Notes under the pieces: generated by a model
Database searches by the model: none
What the model was told of the DNA's origin: nothing
What the model saw: the letters and a program-made list of their open reading frames with translations, nothing else
Translations under genes and position numbers: made by a program
In this document: piece after piece, positions 35,518 to 45,996 of the stretch
Layout: the number at the start of each line of letters is the position of its first letter
Numbering within the stretch: the first letter of the stretch is position 1
Source: Armillaria gallica
Taxonomy: Eukaryota; Basidiomycota; Agaricomycetes; Agaricales; Physalacriaceae
Direction: 5' to 3'
NCBI GenBank assembly: GCA_037576215.1
Contig: JBANDB010000004.1
Location: 6,076,001-6,140,000 of the forward strand
DNA length: 64,000 nucleotides

Positions 35518-36067
35518 GACCGAAAAACCGACCGAACTTGCAGAGTTCAAAAAATACTAAAAAAAACCGAACTTCGGAAATCGACGTCAGGCTCTACAAG
35601 CTTGACAGTAGGGTTGAGCAAAAAAGTACCACTTTTTTACAAAAATAGTTTTTTACAGTAATTTACATGTTTTTTACATGTTATTTACATGTGAGCTCAG
35701 AGACCCAGATTTTCGTTAGTTAATTACAAAGTCACGTGCATAACTAGAGGCCTAGGGAAGGCATGAATAGTAGCCCGCAAGTGTATATCTTGTGCCTATG
35801 AGCAAGACATGAGCACCAGAACACTCTGTAGCGAGAGATATGCCTTTGGCAGCAGCTCCCGGCATGTCCCGGCAGCGAGAGAAATTTTTGAGTCACCAGC
35901 TAAAGTAGTCACGTGATGCGTTATTTACATGTAAATTACCTGCAAAAAATGACTCGCCAAGATGCCGATGTAATTTACCTGCAAGAAAGTCTGGATGGAG
36001 TTTTTTGCGCAACCCTACTTGACAGTGACCGGTTCGGGATTACCGGTCACGTGCCGATTTTCCCGGT
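35518..36067. mobile_element. Possible older MITE interrupted by the hAT MITE
   Basis: GACCGAAAAACCGAC at 35518 resembles the reverse complement of GCCGATTTTCCCGGTC near 36052-36067. The DNA between these ends, less the hAT MITE and one target copy, is about 130 bp and is absent from the corresponding place in the 10.85 kb copy. The ends match imperfectly and no target duplication was identified. Confidence 0.25.
35609..36017. mobile_element. hAT-type MITE, 409 bp, with 8-bp target duplication
   Basis: The ends are TAGGGTTGAGCAAAAAA (from 35609) and, on the opposite strand, TAGGGTTGCGCAAAAAA (from 36017), inverted and differing at one of 17 positions. CTTGACAG flanks both sides (35601-35608 and 36018-36025), an exact 8-bp duplication. 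An 8-bp duplication and ends beginning TAGGG are typical of the hAT superfamily. Subterminal copies of TTTACATGT (three near 35663-35693, one near 35924) and TTTACCTGC (near 35971) could be transposase-binding repeats. There is no coding capacity, so it depends on a transposase encoded elsewhere. Confidence 0.85.
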
Positions 36068-36099
36068 CGTGGGGGGGTCTCATCTGGTCTTACTTGGCC

Positions 36100-39000
36100 A
36101 GGGTAAGTCAGCGCCATCGCTTTCTTTCCTTTCAAACCTTGATCCCCATTCCTTACCCCATACGCCCAGCGTCATTGTAGGGTTTCCTTGACGAATCGTC
36201 AAAAAATAGAGGACACCTTACCCAGCAGAATATCGGCGCGCAAATGGCGGCGAAGGACACGCTACCTGTTCGTGTCATTACTTTCAAGTTCGCTGTTCTC
36301 GTCACCGTGCTGAACGTCGGAGGCTGATAGGATCACCTACGAACGGAATCCCCCCTCCCCCTCCCAAAACACATGCACTCTCTTTTACCGACAATGACGT
36401 CGACATTGTCTGCGAGAATAGTTTCAGATAAGCGAAATTCTGCGGGAACGCACTAGCCTGATCAGCAATGCCTACCGTTCCATTCAATCTGCTTCCCCTG
36501 GCTCACTCGTAGTCCTGTCATTGCCAATGGAAAGCTATGTGGTATACAGTTTCTCTGCCGCGTTGGACGCAGCATGTGCGGCTCGTGCACATGTTTCTTT
36601 CTCTCGCTTGCTTTCTTTTGACGTGCGCGAACGCCATTAGCTCTCTGTCGCTCGCTTCGTGCCTTCATAAAGGCTTGCTGTGCACGCTAGGCAATCTAGG
36701 GTGTCTGGACCGAGCTGTTTCGAGCACCATTGTCAGGTACGTGCAGCTTTTACTCCCATCATGATTGAGATTTTGAACTCCACTTAGATCCAAAAAGTTG
36801 CTGGTCGTATCTCATGAATCAAAAATCATTGTGCAGCCCTCGACGTTCGTCACTTTTGGTGACTATGTATGCTCTCTGGGGCAAATATTCGCAGGCGAAG
36901 GAGGCCAGCATGTTTGGAAGATTTTCTCAGTCTTCTGTGGTAATCGATGATGGTTGGGACCACGTTGTAGCGGGAGCTCGAAGGTGTGGGTTGGCTAGAC
37001 TGGTCAGGACACGAAGACAACGGTGAAAGTACGCCGTCGCGCCATTCCCGAGCATTATGTCTACAAGTGAGTACGGTTTTACAAACCATCCAACAGTGAC
37101 TTATAAAGATTTCAGTTCCTTCTGCTAGTACGAGCCAAGTTTATGCAATGCGTCGGGGTGGATGTGTATTTCCATGCACTGGACTCCATAAATCTACTCT
37201 TTCCAACCCGGCACCTGGATGAATTCTAGGATACCTCTCATACGCTAAACTTGGAGAGGCAGACCTCCACTAGTGGATGCCTATGGCCTTGCCCGTGTCC
37301 CTCGTCTAGAATCCTACCCTTTGCCCTAGCTCCACGCCACGCCGGGCTTCAGTAGCTACAAAGCAGCACCTTCGAACCCACAGTACCAGTGGCAGATGTT
37401 CGTGACGTAGAAGCTATCTACCGTGTTTGCTTTGACCGAGGGGCCGGTCTTACGGATCTCGTCCGTTCCGTGTAGTCAAGCAGAAGGATCACCTGAGCCG
37501 GTCAGGGTCAAAGTTCCGATGTTCATTGTTACACCATCAACTATCGTCCAATCAAGCTGCCGTTATTAGCATATCTCGGCGCTACGGAGCATTTGGCAAG
37601 ATCGTCAATTTATGTAGGTTAACGTGTGTTCTTCAGTCAACGAAGACATTCTTGCGTCGACGCCGCTCCTTCATGGAACAGTTCCATTGCCTGTAAGCAA
37701 TCACAAATCTATGTGAATTATCAAAATCTGATATCTCTTTTCTGGTCTTCAGGACCTGTTCCCGTGGCCCTTCGTCTGAGTTGGGGCTGCCGATTTTCTA
37801 TCACCGACAAGAGTTCCTCATTTCACAATGTCCGTGGATGCCGTGAAGATCCCCCGAGGCTGACGGGCGGATCCGAGGTGCAGGATGATCAAAGACTCTA
37901 CTCGAGTTATGGGGAACACTGCAGCAGGTGCAAGCGGGAGAAGTGGCAGGATGGGATCTGTTGGCATGCCATACATTCACTCATATGTCACTGCCGACCC
38001 CACACCCCCCGTTTCCCGCATCAGTATACCTCGTTCATGGCAGACCGGGACCCCAGGAAACACCCTACTGTCCTTGCAGATATGGATACGCAAGGCGGAG
38101 ACTCCGCACCAAATCTGCCCATGGGCCAGTGCGATGAACACGGGACGCCTAGTCCTCGAGGTCCGACGTGCAAACCAAGGGAGTGCCGGCAAACAGCCAT
38201 ACCGTTGTCAGCACCAGCCGTATGTACAAGATGGCGAAACGCGCTGTCGAGGCTGCTATCATTCAAGACTCGACTATCCGCGCTCGCCGCCACAAACCCC
38301 AGGTGGTGACGGCAAAGTTGGCGGCACTAGCCGTATGTACAAGATGGCGGAAGCTGCTATCATCCAGGAATCGGCTATCCGCGTTCGCCTGCCGCCACAC
38401 CCAGGTGTACCGAAACCTTGGGTGTCTTTGAGTGGATTCGGCTCACGGATGCTAATGCCACAGCCTAATGGTTCGCACTAATACCACATTCGTCTACCAT
38501 ATTGTTCGCAGGGGAAGTGCATTCGATACCGATACACCTCGTATGCATCGTCATTAAGATCTTCTACTCCGTCCTTGTTCGTCTTGTCAGAGACTGCGGA
38601 TACACGAGGCGTCGCTCTTACACCCGTTAAGCGTGTTTAGCACCTGCCGCACCAACAGTATTGTTGCCAGCCAACGAACCAGTTCATGCGACGAAGCAGG
38701 GTGAACTATATTTGCGTGGCTCCACTGAGGGTGATGGGCCATGGTGTTTCTAGGCTACGTATCTTTTATCTGGATATCTGAATTTAGATCAAGAAGAAAC
38801 AGGTTCACAGTACGAATGTACGAATGCCGTTAGCCCCGCTGGCTCCGCAAACTGATATGAATCGCAAGAAGGTCTTGCACACATGTGAACATTATGGATT
38901 GTATATGCTTGCTACCCGACATGGCCGCCGCTGGGCCCATCTGTCCGAGAAACACGATTCAGCTGAATGACTCGAACCTCGAGCTGATTTATACATTATC

Positions 39001-40130
39001 GTCTCATCCGCACTTCTGATTTTTCCTTCTAGTCTTTTGTTGCGGTCCCATGATGTTATTAGTGTTAACGTTCACGGAAGGAAATAAGTAACTTTATGGT
39101 GTGTTACTCATGATCTCGTCGACTCATCGATAATATGGGGAGACGAGGAGTAGACTCGAACCAGTTTGACGGGGCCGATTAGCTCCTATTGAGGGGATGA
39201 GGGACGGAATAACGACCTGGTGTTCAAGTGACAGGTAGGTTGGTATCGAGTCTAGACGGGGAGCGACAAGCAATAATGTAAAGAATGGAAGTACCGATAA
39301 CGTGAACCGAAGCGTTGATCGGCCGGAAGAAGTCTTCTATATAGAGCTTCTGAGAATCGCATCGAATGTCGTCATCCGGAAGCGCTGTAATTTAGTCTTT
39401 ATAGACCGAGGCACAGGGCACAGCGAGGCACGGAACGGAACGGAGAAATAATATAAGATGTCACTCAATAAACATGATGACGATGATGAGTCATAGGTCA
39501 ATGTTCTCTTTCCGACGCGGCAGCTCGCTGCAGACGGAGTCAATTATTGGTGCGTGCTGGTCTGTGCTGGTAGCGTTGCATGGTACTCAGGCTCCCGTCG
39601 ATATGCTCCGGCAGCCGAGACCCGAAACCCTGAGATGAACCTGCTGTAAGATAGCCTTGAAGATCAAATCCAGTGATCTGGTTCGTTATTACTACATATT
39701 GGCTTTTGTAACCTTTTGCCAGTTTATGGAAACTTCCTTTTGAACCGAGTTCCGACACTAATATATCTCGTTCTTGCCTTCAGGATCACACGAAACATCT
39801 TCCCCACTACGGTCAACGTGTAGCGGAGTGTACTTCTGAAGCGACAATTATTCTATGGGAATTGCTACTCTCGTAATCTTTAGCTCGTGACGAAGTTGAA
39901 CTTTACTATACTCATTGTACCTATAGGTTAGCTGACGCTATGGCAATTCCATGAAACCCTCCATAGGAGCTTGAAAGGCGACAAGAGAGATATGTATACT
40001 CTCACATCACCAACTTTGTTTTAACTGCCTATGTTCAGCAACCCTATGACGTCCAGCAAACATCGAGAGCAAATCGAGAAACGGGGATCAAGCTAATTTT
40101 GTCCGGTGCACGTATTGACCGGGAAAATGC
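36100..40130 (+). repeat. Block P copy 2 (P2)
   Basis: P2 is a direct repeat of 10.94-14.56 kb at an offset of about 25.1-25.7 kb. The frames parallel those of P1 (for example 37,885-38,481 and 12,739-13,239, both with YIHxYVTADPTPP and QHQPYVQDGETR). Indels shift the frames between copies. The segment includes its own 113-bp tandem duplication. P2 is followed, after a 1.3 kb spacer, by cysteine-rich gene C. No intact gene is supported. Confidence 0.6.
38218..38400 (+). repeat. 113-bp tandem duplication inside P2
   Basis: CCGTATGTACAAGATGGCG occurs at 38218 and 38331, the same 113-bp period as in P1. The second unit has lost about a dozen bases present in P1's second unit. The shared period shows that the tandem duplication happened before block P was duplicated. 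Confidence 0.75.
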
Positions 40131-41300
40131 TGAGGAAACACTTATCCAAGGGTCGTCGTAAGTTGGAATTTGGGGGGTTTTAGGTTGTTTGGTTCTGGAC
40201 GACTGTTGTTCGATGATGGATTGCCGCTGACTCGGCACTCGTCTACCGTGCCGTCACTTGTTGGGGAACTGGAATCGTTGATAGGCGTTTACTTGGACGA
40301 GAAAGGACACAAGAAACATACCGAAAAAGGATGCCATGCTTGCAACATGATCATGGTGTCGTGAGGGTGAATCGTTCGACCCAGCTGGGACAAGTGTAGG
40401 TCATGACAGTGCAAATACGAAGACAAAATGTGATGTACCTTCGTGTGTAATTTAATCACTCGCGTATAGCGCCTACTTATCTAACTAGAATATGGCATGC
40501 AAATCAAATAAATGAAACCGAATAGCGGCTAATTACACAGACAACTTTAAACCCACGAGTACGACGGCATTGTTGGGGCCTCCTGTGGGGCAGATGTTAG
40601 GCACTAAGTACCTTTGACATTTGTATAGATTCCGACCGGGACCGACCATCAGACTCCAGCGGGAGAAGTCACATACTGCAAACACCGCTGTCGTTATGCT
40701 ACCCCACCAGATGACAGATGTCGTCCATCGCGAAGGAATCAGGATTATCGACTGTGGCGGCAAGATCATCACCTCAGGCACGACCGCCATACTATAAGCG
40801 CGCCAGGCTGCTGGTGCCACCGCTCAGAGACCAAGGTTTGGCTCATGGGAGAATATACAGGTGTGCATATTTAATAGCTTATCGCTAGGTAATACTTAGT
40901 AGTACAACATCTTCTTGGCTATACTTATTCTTTGAATAAATACAGAATTTCTGCTTCTGTCAGCCAGAAAAATTACTCAAAGCAAGCCGTGCAGGATTGG
41001 CCCAAACTTCTCGTTGATTACTGACCGCTTGCGGCTCACGAGCCAGTTCATCCCGTTCTCTTTCTATTTTTGGGCGCCGCAACGGTGATTTCCTGTGGAC
41101 GGATTTTGCATGTTCCTTTACTTCGTCTGGATATAGATTCAAATTAAAGAAGCCCGTCCATGAGAAGACACAGTTGTTCAAGGCGGTCGTCAAATAGTCT
41201 TTCACTTATGATATCCTGGGCGTTGCCTGGCGCCACTTTTGAAGCGGCAAGAAAGTCATTTCAAATCATTACGCGATTCTCTTTAGGTACGCCTGCCTCG
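40131..41300. other. No recognisable gene
   Basis: Short frames only. A frame near 40,640-40,800 on plus (HREGIRIIDCGGKIITSG) caught my eye as a possible enzyme scrap, but it is bounded by stops and I could not assign it. No repeats were noticed. Confidence 0.35.
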
Positions 41301-41306
41301 AAGCCG

Positions 41307-41313
41307 TATAAAA
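41307..41313 (+). promoter_or_regulatory. TATA box candidate of cysteine-rich gene C
   Basis: TATAAAA lies 139 nt before the ATG at 41452, further away than in genes A, B and D. The leader between them is C/T-rich and contains no earlier ATG that competes in a good context. Confidence 0.45.
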
Positions 41314-41451
41314 TCTGTGAATTAGCGTCGTCGGTAACCCAGGAACCCATCCTTTCGTGCTCTAGTTCACTCTCGTTTCTGAACGAGGAAATCTCGTCCC
41401 TAGCACCCAACCCGTTCACCACACCGTTCTTTCTTGCTCTAAGCCTACACA

Positions 41452-41699
41452 ATGTGTGTTACGGTCGAGCGCTGCAATTGCTGTGGGGCGGAGATTGTGT
41501 CACGATGTTCTCAAAATTGTGTGGATCCGAAGCAACACCCTTTACTCAGAGTGACCTGCTGTTCGAGTTGTGCATTGCGTAACACATCCAGCTCGTCCAC
41601 TGCTGCCACCAAGCGTTCGGGTGGTAGACTCACAGGTAATATCACTTCCTGATGGATATTTCGCGTCTGATGCAGTGTTCAAAATGTCTAGGAAAATAA
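41452..41699 (+). CDS. Small cysteine-rich protein C (63 aa, two exons)
   Basis: Exon 1 is 41452-41635 and exon 2 is 41692-41699; the 56-nt intron is GT-AG in phase 1. The protein starts MCVTVERCNCCGAEI, has nine cysteines including a CC-x2-C group (residues 36-40) that matches YC-x2-C in the paralogues, then a Ser/Thr-rich tail ending RLTGK. The terminal exon is GAAAATAA, the counterpart of GAAAATGA in A and D. It is the most diverged copy. No signal peptide is seen. It lies between block P2 and KL gene 3 (4.3 kb downstream), which parallels the A-KL1 and B-KL2 arrangements. Confidence 0.62.
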
Positions 41700-42580
41700 A
41701 ATAATTGTCCCTGTCATTCGTTCTACGTCGTTGCCAGACTTAAAAGTCGATTCATAGATAGAGACACCCAGTCCCTTTTGTCCAAGATTTCAAAGGGACT
41801 AGTTTCCTATTGGTATTCTTACGGACGCGTGTGGAGCGTACAACTAGCAGATCTTTTCTTTTCTTCATTGTTTTGCCATTATTTATAAACTCTAATGCCG
41901 CCGTCACCAAGTTACCTACCTCCTTTCCTCCCTTTTCCTTCTGTAGCCACATTCTTTGCAGGAATTACTTATTCTCCTGAAATCTTGTAAGCCATTGGGC
42001 CGAAGATCCAGCATGACTCCGTGATCCGATCGTATGAACACACGAGCCCTGCTGATGTGATAGGGCTACTAATTCCGGTAGACGCCCATGGAATAAGACA
42101 AAGCATGGATCAAAGAAGACGCGTCTCTCCACTATTGCCTTGACATAACTCGAACACGCTCGCGTGATTGTTGGCAGGCATGTTCCACGCAACCCATCAA
42201 GCCGTATATGACTCGACCTAAAATCGGGAGTTAATGTTGATGTGGCATTGCATGTTTATACACCTGTAAGCTGGAAATTGAATGTGATTCATATTAAACT
42301 TGTGTTTGGGCCATTGCAATGCCTTTCCTTTGTCTAACCACAGGTATACGGACGCCCGCAATAGAATGAATACGAACCTCTGTCCTCCCCATCTAGCTTT
42401 ATCAATATCCCGAACATCGCATCTCATCTGGTGCCACCTGCTATGACAAATCAATCTGCACCCGCAAATGAACGATGGCAAGACGTACCAAAGTAACGAG
42501 TTCCGCGAGTTTCTCATAAAGCCGATTTACAAGGCTACGTCACGGACGCAAACCTAGGGCCACCACCAAGTAAGAGGTCT
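41700..42580. other. No recognisable gene
   Basis: Short frames on the minus strand without motifs or paralogues. It separates cysteine-rich gene C from the alpha/beta-hydrolase remnant. Confidence 0.4.
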
Positions 42581-42589
42581 TGTTTTTTT

Positions 42590-43190
42590 TTCCATGAACT
42601 GAAAAAGAGGTTAAGCGAAAGAAGGAAGGATGGTAGAGCCAGATGTGTAACATGCCGGTCCTTCCTCCACAGATAAGACACAACCTTGATCATCTTGTTC
42701 GGCTCGGGCAGGGCATCCACTACCTTTCGATCATTCATGAACGGCGCTGGTTCGCGTTTCATGCACACTTGAGTGTCCAACCACCTCTACTCCTGTACGA
42801 AAAAGCGCATCAGTATACGAATAAGTGTGGTGAGACAAAATGCACGACGCATACCTCCCGGATCTTCGGATCCCAATAGCTCCACAGCGCCCGACCTTCA
42901 AAGTAGTACTTTGCCTCGGCCTTGGTGCGCCAATGGTCCTGAGGAGTGAAGATCAGCCGCTTGATGTACTTGTACATGGGCACATCCACACTGGCCATCA
43001 CAGCCGGCCATATTGTCAGTTCCATGAAGACAAAGGCTTCGAGGAGCGGATGGACACATAGCTAGGGACTTGTAAAAGAGTGAGAAGGGAGAAAGGTGAA
43101 GCGCGAAAGTCTTACGTCGACGTGGCCCAAGAGGTACCGACTTGTCCAAAGTTTTCCCTTACATCGACTGCTGTACCGTTGCCTTGTATA
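42590..43190 (-). pseudogene. Alpha/beta-hydrolase-like pseudogene fragment
   Basis: On the minus strand an exon (about 43061-42855) reads LCVHPLLEAFVFMELTIW, then KYIKRLIFTPQDHW, RTKAEAKYYF and ALWSYWDPKIRE. The W-x3-AEA-x-YF followed by WDP-x-I/V pattern is what I know from the C-terminal half of fungal alpha/beta-hydrolases of the lipase/esterase type. A GT-AG intron (42854-42793) leads to an exon with GGWTLKCA, the expected 'TLKC' stretch, but stops in every frame near 42,750-42,790 break it, with a shifted frame continuing as MKREPAPFMNDR. The nucleophile-bearing N-terminal part is missing. It is a decayed fragment. Confidence 0.5.
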
Positions 43191-43370
43191 GTCAAACCGC
43201 TTAGTTCATACTCAAAATGAGTGAAACTTGACTTAGGGTGCATCAATACGTTACGAAAAAAAAACAATGAAAAAAGTATACAGTGATTTAGCTGATGTCC
43301 TTGCGAAAGACGCTTGATAGATGCGGGGCGACATGAGAACTGATGACCGTCACATTGCTGTCATACACCA

Positions 43371-44360
43371 TTACACCTGCGCATGATCCAGGCTTTGTAC
43401 TCTCGTAAGTTGAAGAAGTGGCCGACTAGCATAATTCAGCAACGATATAAGTACGTGCACAAGAAATGTAGAGTACCTTCGTGGGTAACGGGAACGGACC
43501 TCCGGAAGCGAGGTCGCTGAGTGCGTGCATAACAGTCTTGCGACTAAGGACATGTAACGGACTGTCACACCCGTAAAGTCTGCGAATATCCTGGCAGACT
43601 TCACGATCGCGACAGACTCAAGAATGCGAGAATCATTGAGGAGCTTGAGTGAGTCGCAAATGTTGCTGGTGATTATTGTCACTGTAGCAAGGGTGGAAAC
43701 GTCGGCTCGCTGGGCTGGAAAACATGATCGTCAGTGGAACGGGACGCAGAATGCTGCGAATGACCATGAATAGAAGGCCATGCTCCAATTACATCCTCCC
43801 CATACACCAGCCTGGTTCAAAAAAAAATGTCGATGTCAAGAGTTGGGATCTGTGCGTCAAACGGAGATTTCGCATGGGCGCTGAGCGCTGAGTTCAGCTA
43901 AAGCTGTACTTCCACAGAGCCGCAGGTGCTTGAGGCTTGCTAGAAAGCTAATTCCCACGTCGAAATCGAACGAAGCTGCCTAACGAGATGTCAGCTAGAA
44001 AAGTAGTTAAACAGGTCATCTGCAATGTCGACCAAAGGACTTACATCTATCGGTGCTAAACCCTCCGGCGACAACCCAAGATCTCCATTCTGTCCTGCAC
44101 TGTATCGTTACAAAGTCGGGATAGGTTGGTCAAGATGCCATGGTGCTGTTTGATGAGACGGTGCATCATGGGCCGAGGCAGTATTCCCACAGCAGGATTT
44201 ATATCGTGTGACATGACTTCGAGAGTAGTGACCTGTAGTGACCACGAGATATGACTCTGAGTAGTGAAGACAAGGTTGTCGGAGCTTGTAGCATTTGGTA
44301 GAAACTGATGGCTGAGGTCTAGGGGAAAGAGCAATCGGTGTAGGCTCGTGACCAGCCATG
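43371..44360 (-). pseudogene. Possible leucine-rich-repeat / F-box-type remnant
   Basis: The minus-strand frame 44334-44056 has SWSLQVTTLEVMSHD and LTNLSRLCNDTVQDRMEILG. After a possible intron, a frame near 43,975-43,870 reads FDVGISFLASLKHLRLCGST, and a further frame (43682-43371) reads ICDSLKLLNDSRILESVAIV. The spacing of leucines (LKHLRLCG) resembles leucine-rich repeats in fungal F-box proteins. I could not join the pieces into one frame. It may be a decayed gene or chance. Confidence 0.28.
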
Positions 44361-44399
44361 CATCGCCACGTGGCTACGCTTATCACTTTGGCGAAGCGG

Positions 44400-44924
44400 C
44401 TGGTCCGAATTTGGCAGGGCCTGCCAAAGGTGAGTACGCACTTAGTTTTTTCGTCGTCTCCAACGTCGGAAAAAAGTGCCAAAATTGATATAGTGAAAAA
44501 TGAATATTTTTCTATTTTAAGAGCATTGAAGGCAACATGTTTTTTTCGGTACCATGAGAAAATTCTAAGTTATATCTAGTGCTGGGGCTCATCATCCCCA
44601 TCTGGCTCCACATCAATGTCTGCTATCATCGGAAATGAACCCATTGTCTCCAGGGACCAGCTTATGAACGTGGATGAGGAATCAACAGCATGGTGAGAGA
44701 GAAAGAACATCGTAGGTACATAACGTAGGCCATTGGGCACGAGGGACTTGGAATTTTTTTATGTTACCAAAAAAAACATCTTGATCTCAAACATCTTAAA
44801 ATGGAAAAATATCCACTTGTAATTACATCAATTCTGACACTTTTTTCGATGTTGAGGACGACGAAAAAACTAAGTGCGTACTCACCTTTGGCAGGTCTGC
44901 CAAATTCGTAACGTATCGGACCAG
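44400..44924. mobile_element. Fold-back element / MITE with arms of about 175 bp
   Basis: The left arm (about 44400-44573) and right arm (about 44745-44924) are inverted copies. Shared stretches include CTGGTCCGA, GCCAAAGGTGAGTACGCACT, TAGTTTTTTCGTCGTC and ATTTTAAGA. The right arm has an extra 10-11 bases near its outer end. Near each outer end lies a smaller palindrome, TTTGGCAGxCCTGCCAAA. The centre (about 170 bp) is unique and non-coding. I see no target-site duplication, so the superfamily is open. Confidence 0.75.
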
Positions 44925-45600
44925 TCCTTCGTAGGCTCATGCCCCTTGATCTCGTGACGTGAGCCGAAGATGGAAACTGGTTGCGAGTCTACAATCGGTG
45001 CTCAAAAAAGTGTGACGCGTGATAGTCACGTGGATGACCAGCGGCATACACGGCACGGCAAATTGTCGCACTATCACCCGAATCCTTCATCCCTTCTTTA
45101 ATAGTAGGCAAGAAGCAACCATGCCACTCATTGCATCAATCAAATTTCCAACCCGCGCTCGTTCTTATATTCTTTTCTTAGTTTACTTCTCATCCAGAAA
45201 CTTGGTTTTGCAAAACAGTGCAAATGAGGGTATCAACTTTGTCCTGTGGATTGCGGCCGACTGTTATGAAGAGTTATGTAACTTCGAAAGTAAGCCAACC
45301 TTCTCAAGTTCGCGAGTCTTGGGGGAGCAGGAGGTCTTTATGTAGGATGTGGAACGGGGAGAACCTTTACATCGAATATTGAAGCTTGCCAAAGGGTAAC
45401 TGCACTTCGGTCCTTGGTTCATGATACGTTGAGTCCTTCCTCTTCTTCAAATGTTTGAGAAGTCAAACCTTCCTGCAGATAAAAACTGAGAGAATCAGAT
45501 TGGGGTGCTTCATTCTAGAATGGTTATGACTTGAGGGAGACATCAACACATGATCGCCGCTGCGTTGTACCTTTACTGGTTAAAAACCAGCAGTATCGAT
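44925..45600. other. No assigned gene; one coding-like frame at 45121-45297
   Basis: A frame from ACCATGC (ATG at 45121) reads MPLIASIKFPTRARSYILFL, then ANEGINFVLWIAADCYEELC, and reaches a possible GT donor at about 45292. The composition looks coding, but I could not find a continuing exon or a paralogue. The rest shows no structure. Confidence 0.3.
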
Positions 45601-45996
45601 CTTGATGCATACGGCGCTACCTGGGATACAGCTTGTTCTAAAGATGGCATTGACTCTATCTGTGCGCCTATTCGATAACGGACTTGGACGAGCTGCAATG
45701 CGCGGTCTGGGATAGAGGGCGTCCACCCCAGGCTACTCAGCATACATCCAAATTACGCTGCTAACACTCCAAATATCAAGAATTTCTGGTCCTTGGATGA
45801 TTCGGTCTCTCATTGCAATTAGCCGCCACATCCTATCTTTACGTTGTCTTATTTTGGGCCAGCCTAGTGAACATGATAGTCACGCACCCATTGAATATGC
45901 TTGATGTGTTCATTTTGAATGTCTGTTCAATGTATCACTGGCGGCTTCTAGGCCAGCGTCTATCGTATCTTCTCTCCCTCTCTCATAAACGACAGT
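45600..45996 (+). repeat. Remnant of the conserved region upstream of KL gene 3
   Basis: 'GCTACCTGGGATACAGCTTG' near 45620 and 'CACCCATTGAATATGCTTGA' near 45886 match the DNA before KL genes 1 and 2. The parts further upstream present in those copies (VDERGP stretch) are missing. The counterpart of KL exon 1 (ATG at 45930, MYHWRLL) is present, but its donor is GC rather than GT and its acceptor is lost. Confidence 0.5.

Noticed and set aside
39140..39185. GGTTCGAGTCTACTCC-like string on the minus strand as a tRNA T-arm
   Set aside because: No acceptor stem, D-arm or anticodon arm could be folded around it.
40533..40820. Frame with HREGIRIIDCGGKIITSG as an aminotransferase or similar enzyme
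   Set aside because: The stretch is short, bounded by stops, and no neighbouring exon supports it. The resemblance is too weak to name a family.
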